Below are positions 19,183 through 27,266 of a stretch of DNA of 64,000 bases, one piece after another. Below the pieces are notes generated by a model that saw nothing but the letters and a program-made list of their open reading frames with translations, made no database searches and was not told where the DNA came from. The number at the start of each line of letters is the position of its first letter. The first letter of the stretch is position 1. This DNA comes from Halobacteriovoraceae bacterium (GTDB taxonomy: Bacteria > Bdellovibrionota > Bacteriovoracia > Bacteriovoracales > Bacteriovoracaceae): the NCBI GenBank assembly GCA_002711995.1, contig PASN01000001.1:145018-209017 (forward strand). The letters run 5' to 3'. The position numbers and the translations under genes are program-made.

Positions 19183-20136
19183 ATGCTAAGAACAGGGCAA
19201 TTAATTTTTAATTTGATGGTGCAGATGAGCTCAAATAGACCAAATTCTTCAATAAAAATAACAAATTTAGATAAAGAAAGGCTTTTAAGCGCATTTCCAA
19301 AGGGAGTTGTTGCCTTTGACCTTGAAATGACTGGCCTTTCAGCAGTGGTGGACAAGGTAATCGAGATAGCTGCAATAAAGATTGACGCAGATCAAAGTGT
19401 GAGCACATTCCATGAGCTAATCAACCCGCTCATTGAAATCCCGGAGCAAAGCATTCAGTACCACAATATAACAAACGACATGGTACGGATGAAGCCCACT
19501 CTTAAAAAGCCGCTTCAAGACTTTCATGACTTTTTTGGAAACCTTCCTCTAATTGCCCACAACGCCCTTTTTGATGCAAGTTTTATCATTAAGGGTCTTC
19601 ACGAGCACAACCTCAGCTTCTCAAGAAGTGATATTTTTGACTCATGCAAAATGTCTAGGGCAGTTTATAAGAAGAGAAAGAAAGAGGAGTCTCCAGAAAA
19701 CTTTAGACTCTCCACTTTGGCGAAGTTCTATAATCTCGACTTCACCCACCATCAAGCGCTAGACGACGCCATTATCGGCCTGAAGGTTATGGCAAACTGC
19801 ATAGGAGAGCTACCAAGCGAGAAAAGACCTTCAAAAGTCAAAGAGCTTGGCTTTCTATTCAAGCTAAATAGCTTTCAAAAAAGAGAAGAGTACATCCTTC
19901 CGAGAAAGTACCGTCCCATTGCGGAGTATGCATCAAAGAAAACTCTCATTGATATTGCCTACCAAGGTGGAAGCTTAAAGGGACAGTTTAGGCCAGTAAG
20001 GCCAGTGGCCGTTCTTCCAATGCCTCAGGGACTGGCCCTATACGCAGAGTGTTTAAACTCCAAAACTTACAAGTACTTCAAGCTTAAAAAGATCAAAGAC
20101 TTTAAAATTACTGACAATAAAGAAGCGAAATGCTAA
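19183..20136 (+). CDS. DnaQ-family 3'-5' exonuclease
   Basis: The DEDD-type exonuclease motifs are visible: VAFDLEMTG (ExoI, D and E), LIAHNALFDASFI (ExoII) and THHQALDDAIIG (ExoIII, H and D). The C-terminal 110 residues, with RKYRPIAEYASKKTL and GGSLKGQFRPVRP, form an unassigned domain. It may proofread or degrade DNA or RNA. Start choice is unsure: ATG codons at 19183, 19216 and 19225 are all in frame and none has a strong ribosome site. Confidence 0.85.
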   Translation: MLRTGQLIFNLMVQMSSNRPNSSIKITNLDKERLLSAFPKGVVAFDLEMTGLSAVVDKVIEIAAIKIDADQSVSTFHELINPLIEIPEQSIQYHNITNDMVRMKPTLKKPLQDFHDFFGNLPLIAHNALFDASFIIKGLHEHNLSFSRSDIFDSCKMSRAVYKKRKKEESPENFRLSTLAKFYNLDFTHHQALDDAIIGLKVMANCIGELPSEKRPSKVKELGFLFKLNSFQKREEYILPRKYRPIAEYASKKTLIDIAYQGGSLKGQFRPVRPVAVLPMPQGLALYAECLNSKTYKYFKLKKIKDFKITDNKEAKC

Positions 20137-20162
20137 TTCTATAAGCTCACAAGGAGTTTTAA

Positions 20163-20345
20163 TTGGATATACTTAAGAAATCTGCGGTCATTGGAGCATA
20201 TATCGGTCTTTTGTCTTGGATTCTAATTATAGCTTTCAAAACCACATCCTTAAACAATGAGAGCGTTTTGCTGAACTACGCAATCATTGCTGTTTTCGCA
20301 TTAATTCTATTCAAGTTAAATAAAGAGCACTCTGGCAATGCTTGA
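20163..20345 (+). CDS. small two-helix membrane protein, 60 aa
   Basis: The start is a TTG at 20163 with AAGGAG placed seven bases upstream. The product has two hydrophobic helices (SAVIGAYIGLLSWILIIAF in outline and LLNYAIIAVFALILF). It overlaps the KamA-like gene start by eight bases, suggesting translational coupling. No family recognised. Confidence 0.6.
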   Translation: MDILKKSAVIGAYIGLLSWILIIAFKTTSLNNESVLLNYAIIAVFALILFKLNKEHSGNA

Positions 20346-21378
20346 AGCTAATTGGCGTGACTCCTTTAGAGACGCCTTTAAAAGCTCCAGAGAGCTGTTT
20401 CACTTCCTTGATCTTCAAGAGAAGTTTAATGATTCTTCCTACCCTGTGTTTGTGCCTAAGAGATTGGCCGTGAACATTAAAACTCAAGGCAAAGACTCGC
20501 CACTGTGGAGACAGTTCGTCCCATCTAATGAAGAGTTCTCAGAATCAGAAGTCAGTGGGCTTTACGATCCTATAGGTGATGAAATTCATTCGAAAGACAA
20601 CGGAATCATCCACAGGTATAAAAACAGACTTCTCTTCTCCCCCACAACTGTTTGTCCCGTTAACTGTAGATACTGTTTTAGAAAAAACGAACTTGCCCAA
20701 AGCGACGAGGTTTTAAAAGGCAAACTCTCTGCCCTTGTAACCTACCTTGATTCACACCCAGAAGTGCAGGAGGTAATCCTCACAGGTGGTGATCCTTTAA
20801 TAGCTTCAAATAAAAAGCTTAAAGAGATTTTCCAGGCCCTGGAAGGTAGGGTTCCCTTTGTGAGAATACACACCCGCACGCCAATGGTGCTTCCAGAAAG
20901 AATAGACGAAGGACTTCTTGAGTTATTTAGGTGGACTTCACAGAGCTTCACAATATTTAGCATTGCCATCCATGCAAACCATAAGGACGAATTTGATAAA
21001 TTTGTAACCGACAAAATTAAAATGCTAAAGCAAACAGGCGCTCAGCTTCTCTCCCAAAGTGTTCTACTCAAAGGCGTTAATGACTCAGTAAAGGATCTCA
21101 CAGATTTGTATCTTCGATTTGCCAGCTTGGATATTAGGCCCTACTACTTGCACCACCCAGACAGAGTGAAAGGAGCAATGAACTTTTATATTCCCCTAGA
21201 GGTTGGTAGAGCTATATACATGAAGCTTAGAGATGAACTTCCAGGCTGGGCCATACCTCACTATATAATTGATCCGGAAAATGGTCAGGGCAAAACTTTG
21301 GCCTATAATCCAGAGTCAATAAAATTTGGCGGTCAACTATTAGACAGATTTGGCCAAACAAGTGAAATCTTTAGGTAA
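20338..21378 (+). CDS. KamA/EpmB-family radical SAM protein
   Basis: TTVCPVNCRYCFRK near residue 103 is the CxxxCxxC cluster motif in the form used by lysine 2,3-aminomutases, followed by VQEVILTGGDPL, RIHTRTPMVLP and a C-terminal IRPYYLHHPDRVKGA and YNPE. At 346 residues it matches EpmB (beta-lysine formation for EF-P modification) better than clostridial KamA. No epmA or efp lies in view, so the exact role is open. Confidence 0.88.
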   Translation: MLEANWRDSFRDAFKSSRELFHFLDLQEKFNDSSYPVFVPKRLAVNIKTQGKDSPLWRQFVPSNEEFSESEVSGLYDPIGDEIHSKDNGIIHRYKNRLLFSPTTVCPVNCRYCFRKNELAQSDEVLKGKLSALVTYLDSHPEVQEVILTGGDPLIASNKKLKEIFQALEGRVPFVRIHTRTPMVLPERIDEGLLELFRWTSQSFTIFSIAIHANHKDEFDKFVTDKIKMLKQTGAQLLSQSVLLKGVNDSVKDLTDLYLRFASLDIRPYYLHHPDRVKGAMNFYIPLEVGRAIYMKLRDELPGWAIPHYIIDPENGQGKTLAYNPESIKFGGQLLDRFGQTSEIFR

Positions 21379-21446
21379 TTCTTATATTTTATATATTTAA
21401 TTTTACGACTCATGATAAAATAATCTTAATAAAAAGGTAAAAATAA

Positions 21447-22775
21447 ATGAGTCAAACCATATTAATCGAGCCAAATGAAAACCTAAGGAAGTTATTTTCC
21501 ATCAACCTAAACACCTATGCGGCCACTGATGTTGTGCCTAGAGAAAATGCAACGGATGCAATTGCCCTTCTTTCGATACTTCCAAGCATTAATCTTATTG
21601 TGGCCAAGTCCCAAGTCGGCAGTGAACAGACGGCCATAAGAATATATAATTTTTTAAAAGAGAAAAACCTCCAGATTCCTATGATTATTCTTGGTGAATG
21701 CAGGGAACTCGCGCCTGACGTGCTTACTCTTAAAGAGCCTATTTCATGGGATGTTTTGGTAAAGCACGCGGCCGACATTCTTTGTGTAAAAGAGGAAGAA
21801 GTTAAAAAGAAGTCACAACCTATGTTTGTGGCCCTGGAGTCGAACTTTTTTTACGATATCGACCACACCCCCTGTGACGTCTATATCCAAATCAAAAAAG
21901 CGGACAACTCTTACCAATTTGTTAAGAGACTGAGAGCTCAAGACTCTTTCACCAAAGAAGATATTGAAAAGTATGAGGCCCAAGGCCTTAAGTATTTTCA
22001 TATTCCTAAAGATTTTGAGCACTACTTTGTAACATTTGTGACTAACAACCTTATTCAAAAACTGGAAGAAGATGAGGTGGACTTTAGCATTAGACTTTCC
22101 CTAAATGCCAACGCCTATGAAGTGGTAAGAGATCAAATAGCCAAGGTTGGACTCGACGAAAGCATGCACACTCTTGCCGACACCTGTATACGGTCCATGG
22201 TGTTCACCATAAAAGAGGCTCCAACGCTTGCAAACTTGTTAAAGCAGCTTTTTAAGAACAAAATCAGCTATGCCTACCAACATGCCCACTTGGTTTGTGT
22301 TATCGGACATTTCATACTTCTTAGACAGCAATGGTACGAACCAAAGCATTTGGACATTTTTACCCTTGTTTCTTTCTTTAGCGATATAACTTTAAAAAAC
22401 CCTGAGCAGATTCAAGTCAACACAATGACCGAGCTCAAGGCAAGCAAGCTTAGCAATGAGCAGCGACAAGTTGTATTAAACCATGCCAATGACGCAGCTG
22501 AGTTAATCAAGGACTACCCAAACTATAACAAGAATATTGAAGACATTATAAGGCATCATCATGGATCTTTGGACGGCTTTGGCTTTCCTGAAGAGCCTAA
22601 TGAGACAGTCCATCCCCTCGCAAAGATCTTCATCATCGCCGACGCCTTTGTAAAGATCATGCTTGCGCCCCACACTCCTAAAAACAAAAAAGAGATACTT
22701 GCGATACTTTACGCACAGTACCCAGGGCAGTCGTTTCAAGACATCATTGGAGTTTTAGAGGAAAAAATAGCTTAA
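21447..22775 (+). CDS. HD-GYP-like signalling protein
   Basis: Residues 1-120 resemble a degenerate receiver domain (ILIEPNENLRKLF, SINLIVAKSQ, LKEPISWDVL). A middle segment follows (VYIQIKKADNSYQFVKRLRAQD), then an HD domain: YAYQHAHLVCVIGHFIL and IIRHHHGSLDGFGFPE, where the HHxGxxDGxGxP pattern is typical of HD-GYP phosphodiesterases. Family members hydrolyse c-di-GMP; some ligand positions look altered, so activity is uncertain. It is the last gene before the tRNA. Confidence 0.75.
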   Translation: MSQTILIEPNENLRKLFSINLNTYAATDVVPRENATDAIALLSILPSINLIVAKSQVGSEQTAIRIYNFLKEKNLQIPMIILGECRELAPDVLTLKEPISWDVLVKHAADILCVKEEEVKKKSQPMFVALESNFFYDIDHTPCDVYIQIKKADNSYQFVKRLRAQDSFTKEDIEKYEAQGLKYFHIPKDFEHYFVTFVTNNLIQKLEEDEVDFSIRLSLNANAYEVVRDQIAKVGLDESMHTLADTCIRSMVFTIKEAPTLANLLKQLFKNKISYAYQHAHLVCVIGHFILLRQQWYEPKHLDIFTLVSFFSDITLKNPEQIQVNTMTELKASKLSNEQRQVVLNHANDAAELIKDYPNYNKNIEDIIRHHHGSLDGFGFPEEPNETVHPLAKIFIIADAFVKIMLAPHTPKNKKEILAILYAQYPGQSFQDIIGVLEEKIA

Positions 22776-22826
22776 ATTTATAATTGACATCCAGATTCGA
22801 GGAAACTAATATAACTCCACTCTTAA

Positions 22827-22902
22827 GCGGATGTAGCTCAATTGGTAGAGCACCACCTTGCCATGGTGGGGGTTGAGAGTTCGAGTCTCTTCATCCGCTC
22901 CA
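22827..22902 (+). tRNA. tRNA-Gly (GCC anticodon)
   Basis: A full cloverleaf of 76 nt is readable: acceptor GCGGATG/CATCCGC, a D arm with AGCTCAATTGGTAGAGC, anticodon stem CCACC-TTGCCAT-GGTGG giving anticodon GCC, T arm GAGAG-TTCGAGT-CTCTT, discriminator T and encoded CCA. Its 3' end overlaps the putative island attachment site. Confidence 0.97.
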
Positions 22903-22905
22903 TTT
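22895..22905 (+). repeat. putative attL at the tRNA-Gly 3' end
   Basis: CCGCTCCATTT covers the last eight tRNA bases plus three beyond. The same 11 bases occur at 57392-57402, 73 bp after the recombinase gene. Confidence 0.55.
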
Positions 22906-23198
22906 GATTTTCCAAGTTTTGACCAAAACCCAAAATTCCTAGTATTTCTAACTAATTGTAATAATTAGGACTGTTTATAAACTGATTTTTTATATTTCTA
23001 CAAATTTCCCCATCTTTCATTAACCACTTGCCAAAAGCTTGCCACCAAAATCAATTGGTAGCGCCGACAAGCGTGTGCTTGTATTTCGAGGCACAGATTT
23101 CCACAAATGATTTAAATCCTTAGCTTTTTTCAGCAAGGCAACACTTGCTCCAAAAGGCTACCTCTTAACCTTTTTTAAATTCACAAGGAGAAACACTT

Positions 23199-23840
23199 AT
23201 GCAAAATGCAGAGATAGAAAATTCAAGTCCTGAGTATATTTCAGACAATGCCATCATCTTAAAAAAGATGAGGCTTCTCAGAAGATTAACCAGGCAGCAA
23301 GCGGCCATTTTATTCGAGTTCTCGTTTAAATATATCGAGAAGCTTGAAAATGGCCGTGGCCCTATCACTTCTGAAAAGTTCAAAGAGTTCCAAAAAAAAT
23401 ACGGCTTCTCCAATCGAGAAGTTGAAGAGCTTCGTTCGGGGAAGTTGAAGGCTCCGACGGACGCAAACTCAATAAGGAAGAAAATTACCACGGAGAAGCG
23501 TAAAAACCGCCGTTTTTGTCATCGCAGAGTTACCCGAGAGTGCAAAGTTTTAAAAGAGCTTAGGCTTCAAAAAGGGATTGACCAATACTGCGCAAGTCGC
23601 CTTTGTGGTTATGGGAAAAACGCCATTGGCTTCATTGAAAATGGCCGTGTCACACTCACAGACAAGAAGCTTCGGCACATTGTAGGAACATATGGCTTCA
23701 CAATGGAGCTGTTCTACCAACTCCTAAAAGTCTCCCCTCTTCGCCATGAAATGATCGAGCAGTGTCAATCAATTTTAGCCGAGATGGACGAAAACAAACT
23801 TAGGGCCATCATGCCGATGTTGCAGAGCATGTCATCTTAA
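23199..23840 (+). CDS. tandem XRE-like helix-turn-helix regulator, 213 aa
   Basis: Two HTH_3-like units are visible: LKKMRLLRRLTRQQAAILFEF with YIEKLENGRGPI (about 25-60), and LKELRLQKGIDQYCASRLCG with AIGFIENGRVTL (about 115-155). The linker is basic. AAGGAG lies eight bases before the ATG. It is the first gene of the island and probably regulates island or element functions. A copy of its last codons is found at 24492-24536. Confidence 0.7.
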   Translation: MQNAEIENSSPEYISDNAIILKKMRLLRRLTRQQAAILFEFSFKYIEKLENGRGPITSEKFKEFQKKYGFSNREVEELRSGKLKAPTDANSIRKKITTEKRKNRRFCHRRVTRECKVLKELRLQKGIDQYCASRLCGYGKNAIGFIENGRVTLTDKKLRHIVGTYGFTMELFYQLLKVSPLRHEMIEQCQSILAEMDENKLRAIMPMLQSMSS

Positions 23841-23945
23841 GATGTAAGATTCAATTCCAATTGGAGTTTGTGGCTTTCTCTACGCAAACTCCTCTGACTT
23901 TAATTTTTATTATGTCCACTTACAATTTCATTTCGCTCCCTTGAA

Positions 23946-24000
23946 TTTCAAGAACAATCACGGTCTCCCAGAGGGAATCCCTCCGAGATTCTTCTTGAAA
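23946..24000. repeat. 55-bp nested imperfect inverted repeat
   Basis: Three nested stems share one centre: TTTCAAGAA (23946-23954) with TTCTTGAAA (23992-24000); GGTCTC (23962-23967) with GAGATT (23985-23990, two G-T); GAGGG (23971-23975) with CCCTC (23979-23983). It lies 60 bp before the next gene and may be an RNA structure or protein-binding site. Confidence 0.6.
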
Positions 24001-24060
24001 TCCGCTCGACTTCATTTCTTTTTGTTCCCATCAAAAAAAAATTACGACAAGGAGTTAAAA

Positions 24061-24495
24061 ATGAACGTAGAAGAAATAAAAAATAAACTCACAGAACTTG
24101 CTTTTGAACGAACCACGCCATTTTGTTATATGTGCTATCAACTTTGCCCAAATGGCCGTTGCGAAGACTGTGGAAGCGACGATCTTATGCGCCATCTTGA
24201 TGGCGTAGGAGTTGAGTATGGTACAGAGTGGATTGTTGAAAGCATCCTCGAAGAAGAACTAGAAGCGATTGACCTAGATGATTCTTTTGAGCAGATGATT
24301 GAGGATTGTTACGGGACAGAAGTTCAAATAGGCTTTATCAAGTCTGACGTTTCCACGGCTATCAAAAACCTTGATCCTATTGCTTGGGATGTGGCCAAAG
24401 GAGAATACCTAGACTCCCTCATTGAGGATGTATCCATTGTTGAAGCTGGGAATGGTTATTATTGGAAGCATGAGCTTGAAGCCTTTTTAAGCTAA
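24061..24495 (+). CDS. acidic zinc-ribbon-like hypothetical protein, 144 aa
   Basis: The ATG at 24061 is preceded by CAAGGAG at seven bases. Residues about 21-37 have C-x2-C-x4-C-x4-C-x2-C spacing (CYMCYQLCPNGRCEDCG), suggesting a metal-binding knuckle; the remainder is acidic with no signal peptide. Such proteins occur in plasmids and islands, but I cannot name the family. It follows the HTH gene on the same strand. Confidence 0.6.
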   Translation: MNVEEIKNKLTELAFERTTPFCYMCYQLCPNGRCEDCGSDDLMRHLDGVGVEYGTEWIVESILEEELEAIDLDDSFEQMIEDCYGTEVQIGFIKSDVSTAIKNLDPIAWDVAKGEYLDSLIEDVSIVEAGNGYYWKHELEAFLS

Positions 24496-24536
24496 GAGCC
24501 ATCATGCCAATGCTTCAAAACATTACCAGAGGCTAG
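24492..24536 (+). pseudogene. 3' remnant of a second XRE-type regulator gene
   Basis: The frame reads LRAIMPMLQNITRG then TAG. This matches the C-terminus of the 23199-23840 protein (LRAIMPMLQSMSS, stop) at nine identical leading residues, with similar DNA. Only the tail is present, so it looks like the scar of a deleted duplicate. Confidence 0.6.
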
Positions 24537-24547
24537 TATGACACCAG

Positions 24548-25747
24548 TCAACTGTCATAATCCGAGGGAAGCTTCAAAGAAATAAGAGCCGCCACCGCCA
24601 AAAAAGCTGCTGACCACCAAAGACAAGCGGTAAAACCATACGCTTGATACACCCATCCTGAAAGAAGAGTGCCAACAAGCCTCCCCCAAGCGTTAGCCAT
24701 GTAATAAAAGCCGACATCGGTTGAAACATGCTCGCTCTTGCTAAGAGCAAGAACCATGTATGAATGGATGATGGAGTTTACCGCGAAAAAAATGCCAAAC
24801 AGTAAAAGCCCTGCGGAAACTATGATCTTGTCATCGAATCCTCGATTTAAAAGGAGAGCGATTCCAACTGGAAACAAGATGAGAGCGCCCGTCCAAAATG
24901 AGACTGACTTCCCTCCCATGACCCCCGCCAATTGCTCCTCTTTGATAAACCTTGGAACCAAGGTTTGAGCGATTCCATATCCAATCACCCAGAAGGCCAA
25001 AAGCCCTCCGACAAAACTATGACTCCAGCCTAGGCTCATTTGAAGGTAAACCGGAAGCCCAATGACAAACCAGATGTCTCTTGATCCAAACAAGAAGAAT
25101 CTGGCCATTGAAAGGATGTTGAGATTTCTGGATTTTGAAAAGAGACTTTTAAAGGTGGTTTTCTTTTTAACTTTGCCAAGATTCTTGGGAACGCTAAAAA
25201 AAGTGAACAGGGTCAGTAGAAACAGAGTCGCCGCCATCAAGGCCATAGAGTCTTGAAACCCCAAATAGGTCAACATGATTCCGCCTAGTAAAAAACCCAC
25301 GCCTTTAAGCGCGTTTTTGGAGCCAGTCAAAACGGAAACCCATTTGAACAATTGAGTCTCTTCCCCTTTTAAATTGATTACCTTTAAACTGCTTTTAGAA
25401 CTCATTTTAACCAAGTCTTTGGCGACACCTGAAAAGCCCTGAATGATCATGATATAGGGAACCGTCAAATACTCGTTACCAACGGTTAGCAACCCCAAGG
25501 AAAAAACCTGCAACAGCATCCCTCCCACCAGGGTCAAATTCAGCCCCAACAAGGAGGCTATCCATCCGCCGATAAAATTGGTGAATATCCCTGCTATTTC
25601 ATACAAAAGAAAAAGGGCCGCGATTTGAAACGGAGAAAAGCCAAGATTGTGAAAATAAAGAACCGTAAGGATTCGCAAAGCTCCGTCAGTAACGGAAAAA
25701 CCCAAATAAGAAAAGGTTATCCCAAGAAAAGTTTTGCCGCTTCCCAT
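24548..25747 (-). CDS. arsJ: organoarsenical efflux MFS transporter ArsJ
   Basis: A 399-residue membrane protein with about 12 hydrophobic segments; the N-terminus (TFLGITFSYLGFSVTDGALR) and the FQIAALFLLYEIAGIF segment are those of ArsJ. ArsJ exports 1-arseno-3-phosphoglycerate, formed by the neighbouring GAPDH from arsenate, so arsenate leaves without reduction. The gene sits 10 bp after the GAPDH gene, the arrangement known for this pathway. It ends 12 bp from the island's XRE remnant. Confidence 0.88.
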   Translation of the reverse strand: MGSGKTFLGITFSYLGFSVTDGALRILTVLYFHNLGFSPFQIAALFLLYEIAGIFTNFIGGWIASLLGLNLTLVGGMLLQVFSLGLLTVGNEYLTVPYIMIIQGFSGVAKDLVKMSSKSSLKVINLKGEETQLFKWVSVLTGSKNALKGVGFLLGGIMLTYLGFQDSMALMAATLFLLTLFTFFSVPKNLGKVKKKTTFKSLFSKSRNLNILSMARFFLFGSRDIWFVIGLPVYLQMSLGWSHSFVGGLLAFWVIGYGIAQTLVPRFIKEEQLAGVMGGKSVSFWTGALILFPVGIALLLNRGFDDKIIVSAGLLLFGIFFAVNSIIHSYMVLALSKSEHVSTDVGFYYMANAWGRLVGTLLSGWVYQAYGFTACLWWSAAFLAVAALISLKLPSDYDS

Positions 25748-25757
25748 TGAGGGCTCT

Positions 25758-26774
25758 CTACTTCAAGCTTGAGGCGACTTTGCCCACAAGTTCCATCATT
25801 CGAGAGACATAGCCCCACTCATTGTCGTACCAAGCGATTATTTTCACCTGAGTGTCGTTCACCACCGAAGTCAGCAGGCTATCAACCACGGAGGATCTCG
25901 CGTCCCCTTGGTAATCAGCGGATACAAGAGGCGTTGTTTCATAGCCAAAGATTTTTTGAAGCTCTCCTTGCGCCGCCGTCTTCAATATCTCGTTAACTTC
26001 CTCTTTGCTGGTTTTTCGATTCACCTCGAAAACGCAATCAATGATAGAGCTGTTTTGCATTGGTACTCTGATCGCCATGCTTTCAAGTCTGCCCTTAAGC
26101 TCGGGAAAAATCTTCACAATCGCCTTGGAAGAGCCGCTGGTCGTGGGAATCAAAGACGTGGAGCTTGAGCGAGCCCTTCTCAGGTCTTTGTGAAATTTGT
26201 CTATAATGGTTTGCGTGTTGGTCACATCGTGAATGGTGGTGACAGTTCCGTGCTTTATCCCCAAGCTCTCATTTATAGTTTTGACAACGGGAGCGAGAGC
26301 GTTGGTGGTGCATGAAGCCGCAGTGACCAGATGGTTTGCGCCTGGATCGTAAAGGTGATCGTTGATGCCCATAACGATGTCAAAAGCTCTTTCATCCTTT
26401 ACGGGGGTGGAAGTGACGACTTTCTTTATGCCCACTTCGAAATAAGTCTCAAGTTGTTTTTTTGTTTTGAATTTGCCGCTGCAATCCAAGACTAAATCCG
26501 CTCTAGTGTCCTTCCAAGGCAGCTCCTCTATCTTTGAGAGAGAACTCCAGCCGATTTTCTTTCCGTTCACTTCAAAACTGTCGGAAGCGGAGCATGAAAC
26601 ATCTTTGTCCCACCTACCATGAACGGAATCGAACTTTGCCAAATGAGCCGCCGCCGCTGAATCTCCGGCAGGATCGTTAATGTGAACAATCTCATAGTCG
26701 GGATGATCAAAGCCGGCCCTTAGAGCAAGTTTTCCCATTCTTCCAAAACCATTAATGACGATACGAACGCTCAT
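25758..26774 (-). CDS. ArsJ-associated glyceraldehyde-3-phosphate dehydrogenase
   Basis: NAD-binding [14 protein letters not shown] starts at residue 6; the catalytic Cys is in [10 protein letters not shown] near 150; [11 protein letters not shown] and [12 protein letters not shown] are family hallmarks. The [23 protein letters not shown] stretch, seen here in parts, is like the arsenate-linked GAPDH class. It would use arsenate in place of phosphate to make 1-arseno-3-phosphoglycerate for ArsJ. It starts 24 bp downstream of the merR frame's end and is probably co-transcribed with it. Confidence 0.88.
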   Translation of the reverse strand: MSVRIVINGFGRMGKLALRAGFDHPDYEIVHINDPAGDSAAAAHLAKFDSVHGRWDKDVSCSASDSFEVNGKKIGWSSLSKIEELPWKDTRADLVLDCSGKFKTKKQLETYFEVGIKKVVTSTPVKDERAFDIVMGINDHLYDPGANHLVTAASCTTNALAPVVKTINESLGIKHGTVTTIHDVTNTQTIIDKFHKDLRRARSSSTSLIPTTSGSSKAIVKIFPELKGRLESMAIRVPMQNSSIIDCVFEVNRKTSKEEVNEILKTAAQGELQKIFGYETTPLVSADYQGDARSSVVDSLLTSVVNDTQVKIIAWYDNEWGYVSRMMELVGKVASSLK

Positions 26775-26798
26775 TCTCCCTCCCTACATAGTGCTAAA

Positions 26799-27197
26799 TT
26801 AAAAACATTCTAATATAGGACATTCACTCAAAGGAATTTCCCTATTTTCGCAACAATCAGCCAATTTTTTCAAAGACTTCTTCATGTTCTTCAAATCTCA
26901 AATCTTTGCGTCTATTTCTTGAATTTTTGCTTCTGTTTTGACCAAAACATCCTCACACTTAGCTTGGCTTCTCACTCTTAACTCAAGCAACTCTTGGGAT
27001 TCCTTCAAGGTGAACCCGAGCTCCTGAGAACGCTTGATGAACTTAATACGAGTGATGAATTCAGGAGGATAATAGCGAAAGCCTCGTCTTTTAGCTGGTT
27101 GTTTTATCAGCCCTTTGCGCTCATAAAAACGAATGGTTTCCACTCCGACTTCGGCTAGTTGGGCTAGTTTTCCAATGGTGATATTTTCTGCTTCCAT
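26799..27197 (-). pseudogene. MerR-family metal regulator (ZntR/CadR/PbrR-like) interrupted by an in-frame TGA
   Basis: Residues 1-99 encode an intact MerR HTH (TIGKLAQLAEVGVETIRFYERKGLI, read in parts) and the start of the dimer helix with Cys in RSQAKCEDV. TGA at 26898-26900 ends the frame, but the same frame then continues with DLKNMKKSLKKLADCC, a stretch to SECPILECF and TAA at 26799. The metal-binding loop (C-C ... C-P-I-L) of ZntR/PbrR-type proteins lies after the stop. The full frame is 132 residues, near family length. As written, the product lacks part of its metal site. It precedes gapdh-arsJ and has its own MerR-type promoter. Confidence 0.8.
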
Positions 27198-27203
27198 AGA
27201 AGG

Positions 27204-27235
27204 AGTATAAACCCCGTACCATGGTACAGTGTCAA
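27204..27235 (-). promoter_or_regulatory. MerR-type promoter with 20-bp spacer and palindromic operator
   Basis: On the minus strand TTGACA (27230-27235) and TATACT (27204-27209) are separated by exactly 20 bp. The spacer holds the perfect palindrome GTACCATGGTAC (27216-27227). Overlong spacers with a central dyad are the mark of MerR-controlled promoters. The merR ATG begins 7 bases after the -10 box, so the transcript would be nearly leaderless. Confidence 0.85.
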
Positions 27236-27266
27236 TTTTTGTTTTATTATTGGTAGAAAAGACTTT

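Noticed and set aside
23199-24495. Toxin-antitoxin pair
   Set aside because: One protein is a tandem HTH regulator, but the other shows no toxin motif and the 220-bp spacing is unlike such pairs.
26898-26900. Selenocysteine recoding of the merR TGA
   Set aside because: The residue at this place in MerR proteins is usually basic or polar, no selenoprotein-like structure was noticed downstream, and a CGA-to-TGA mutation is simpler.
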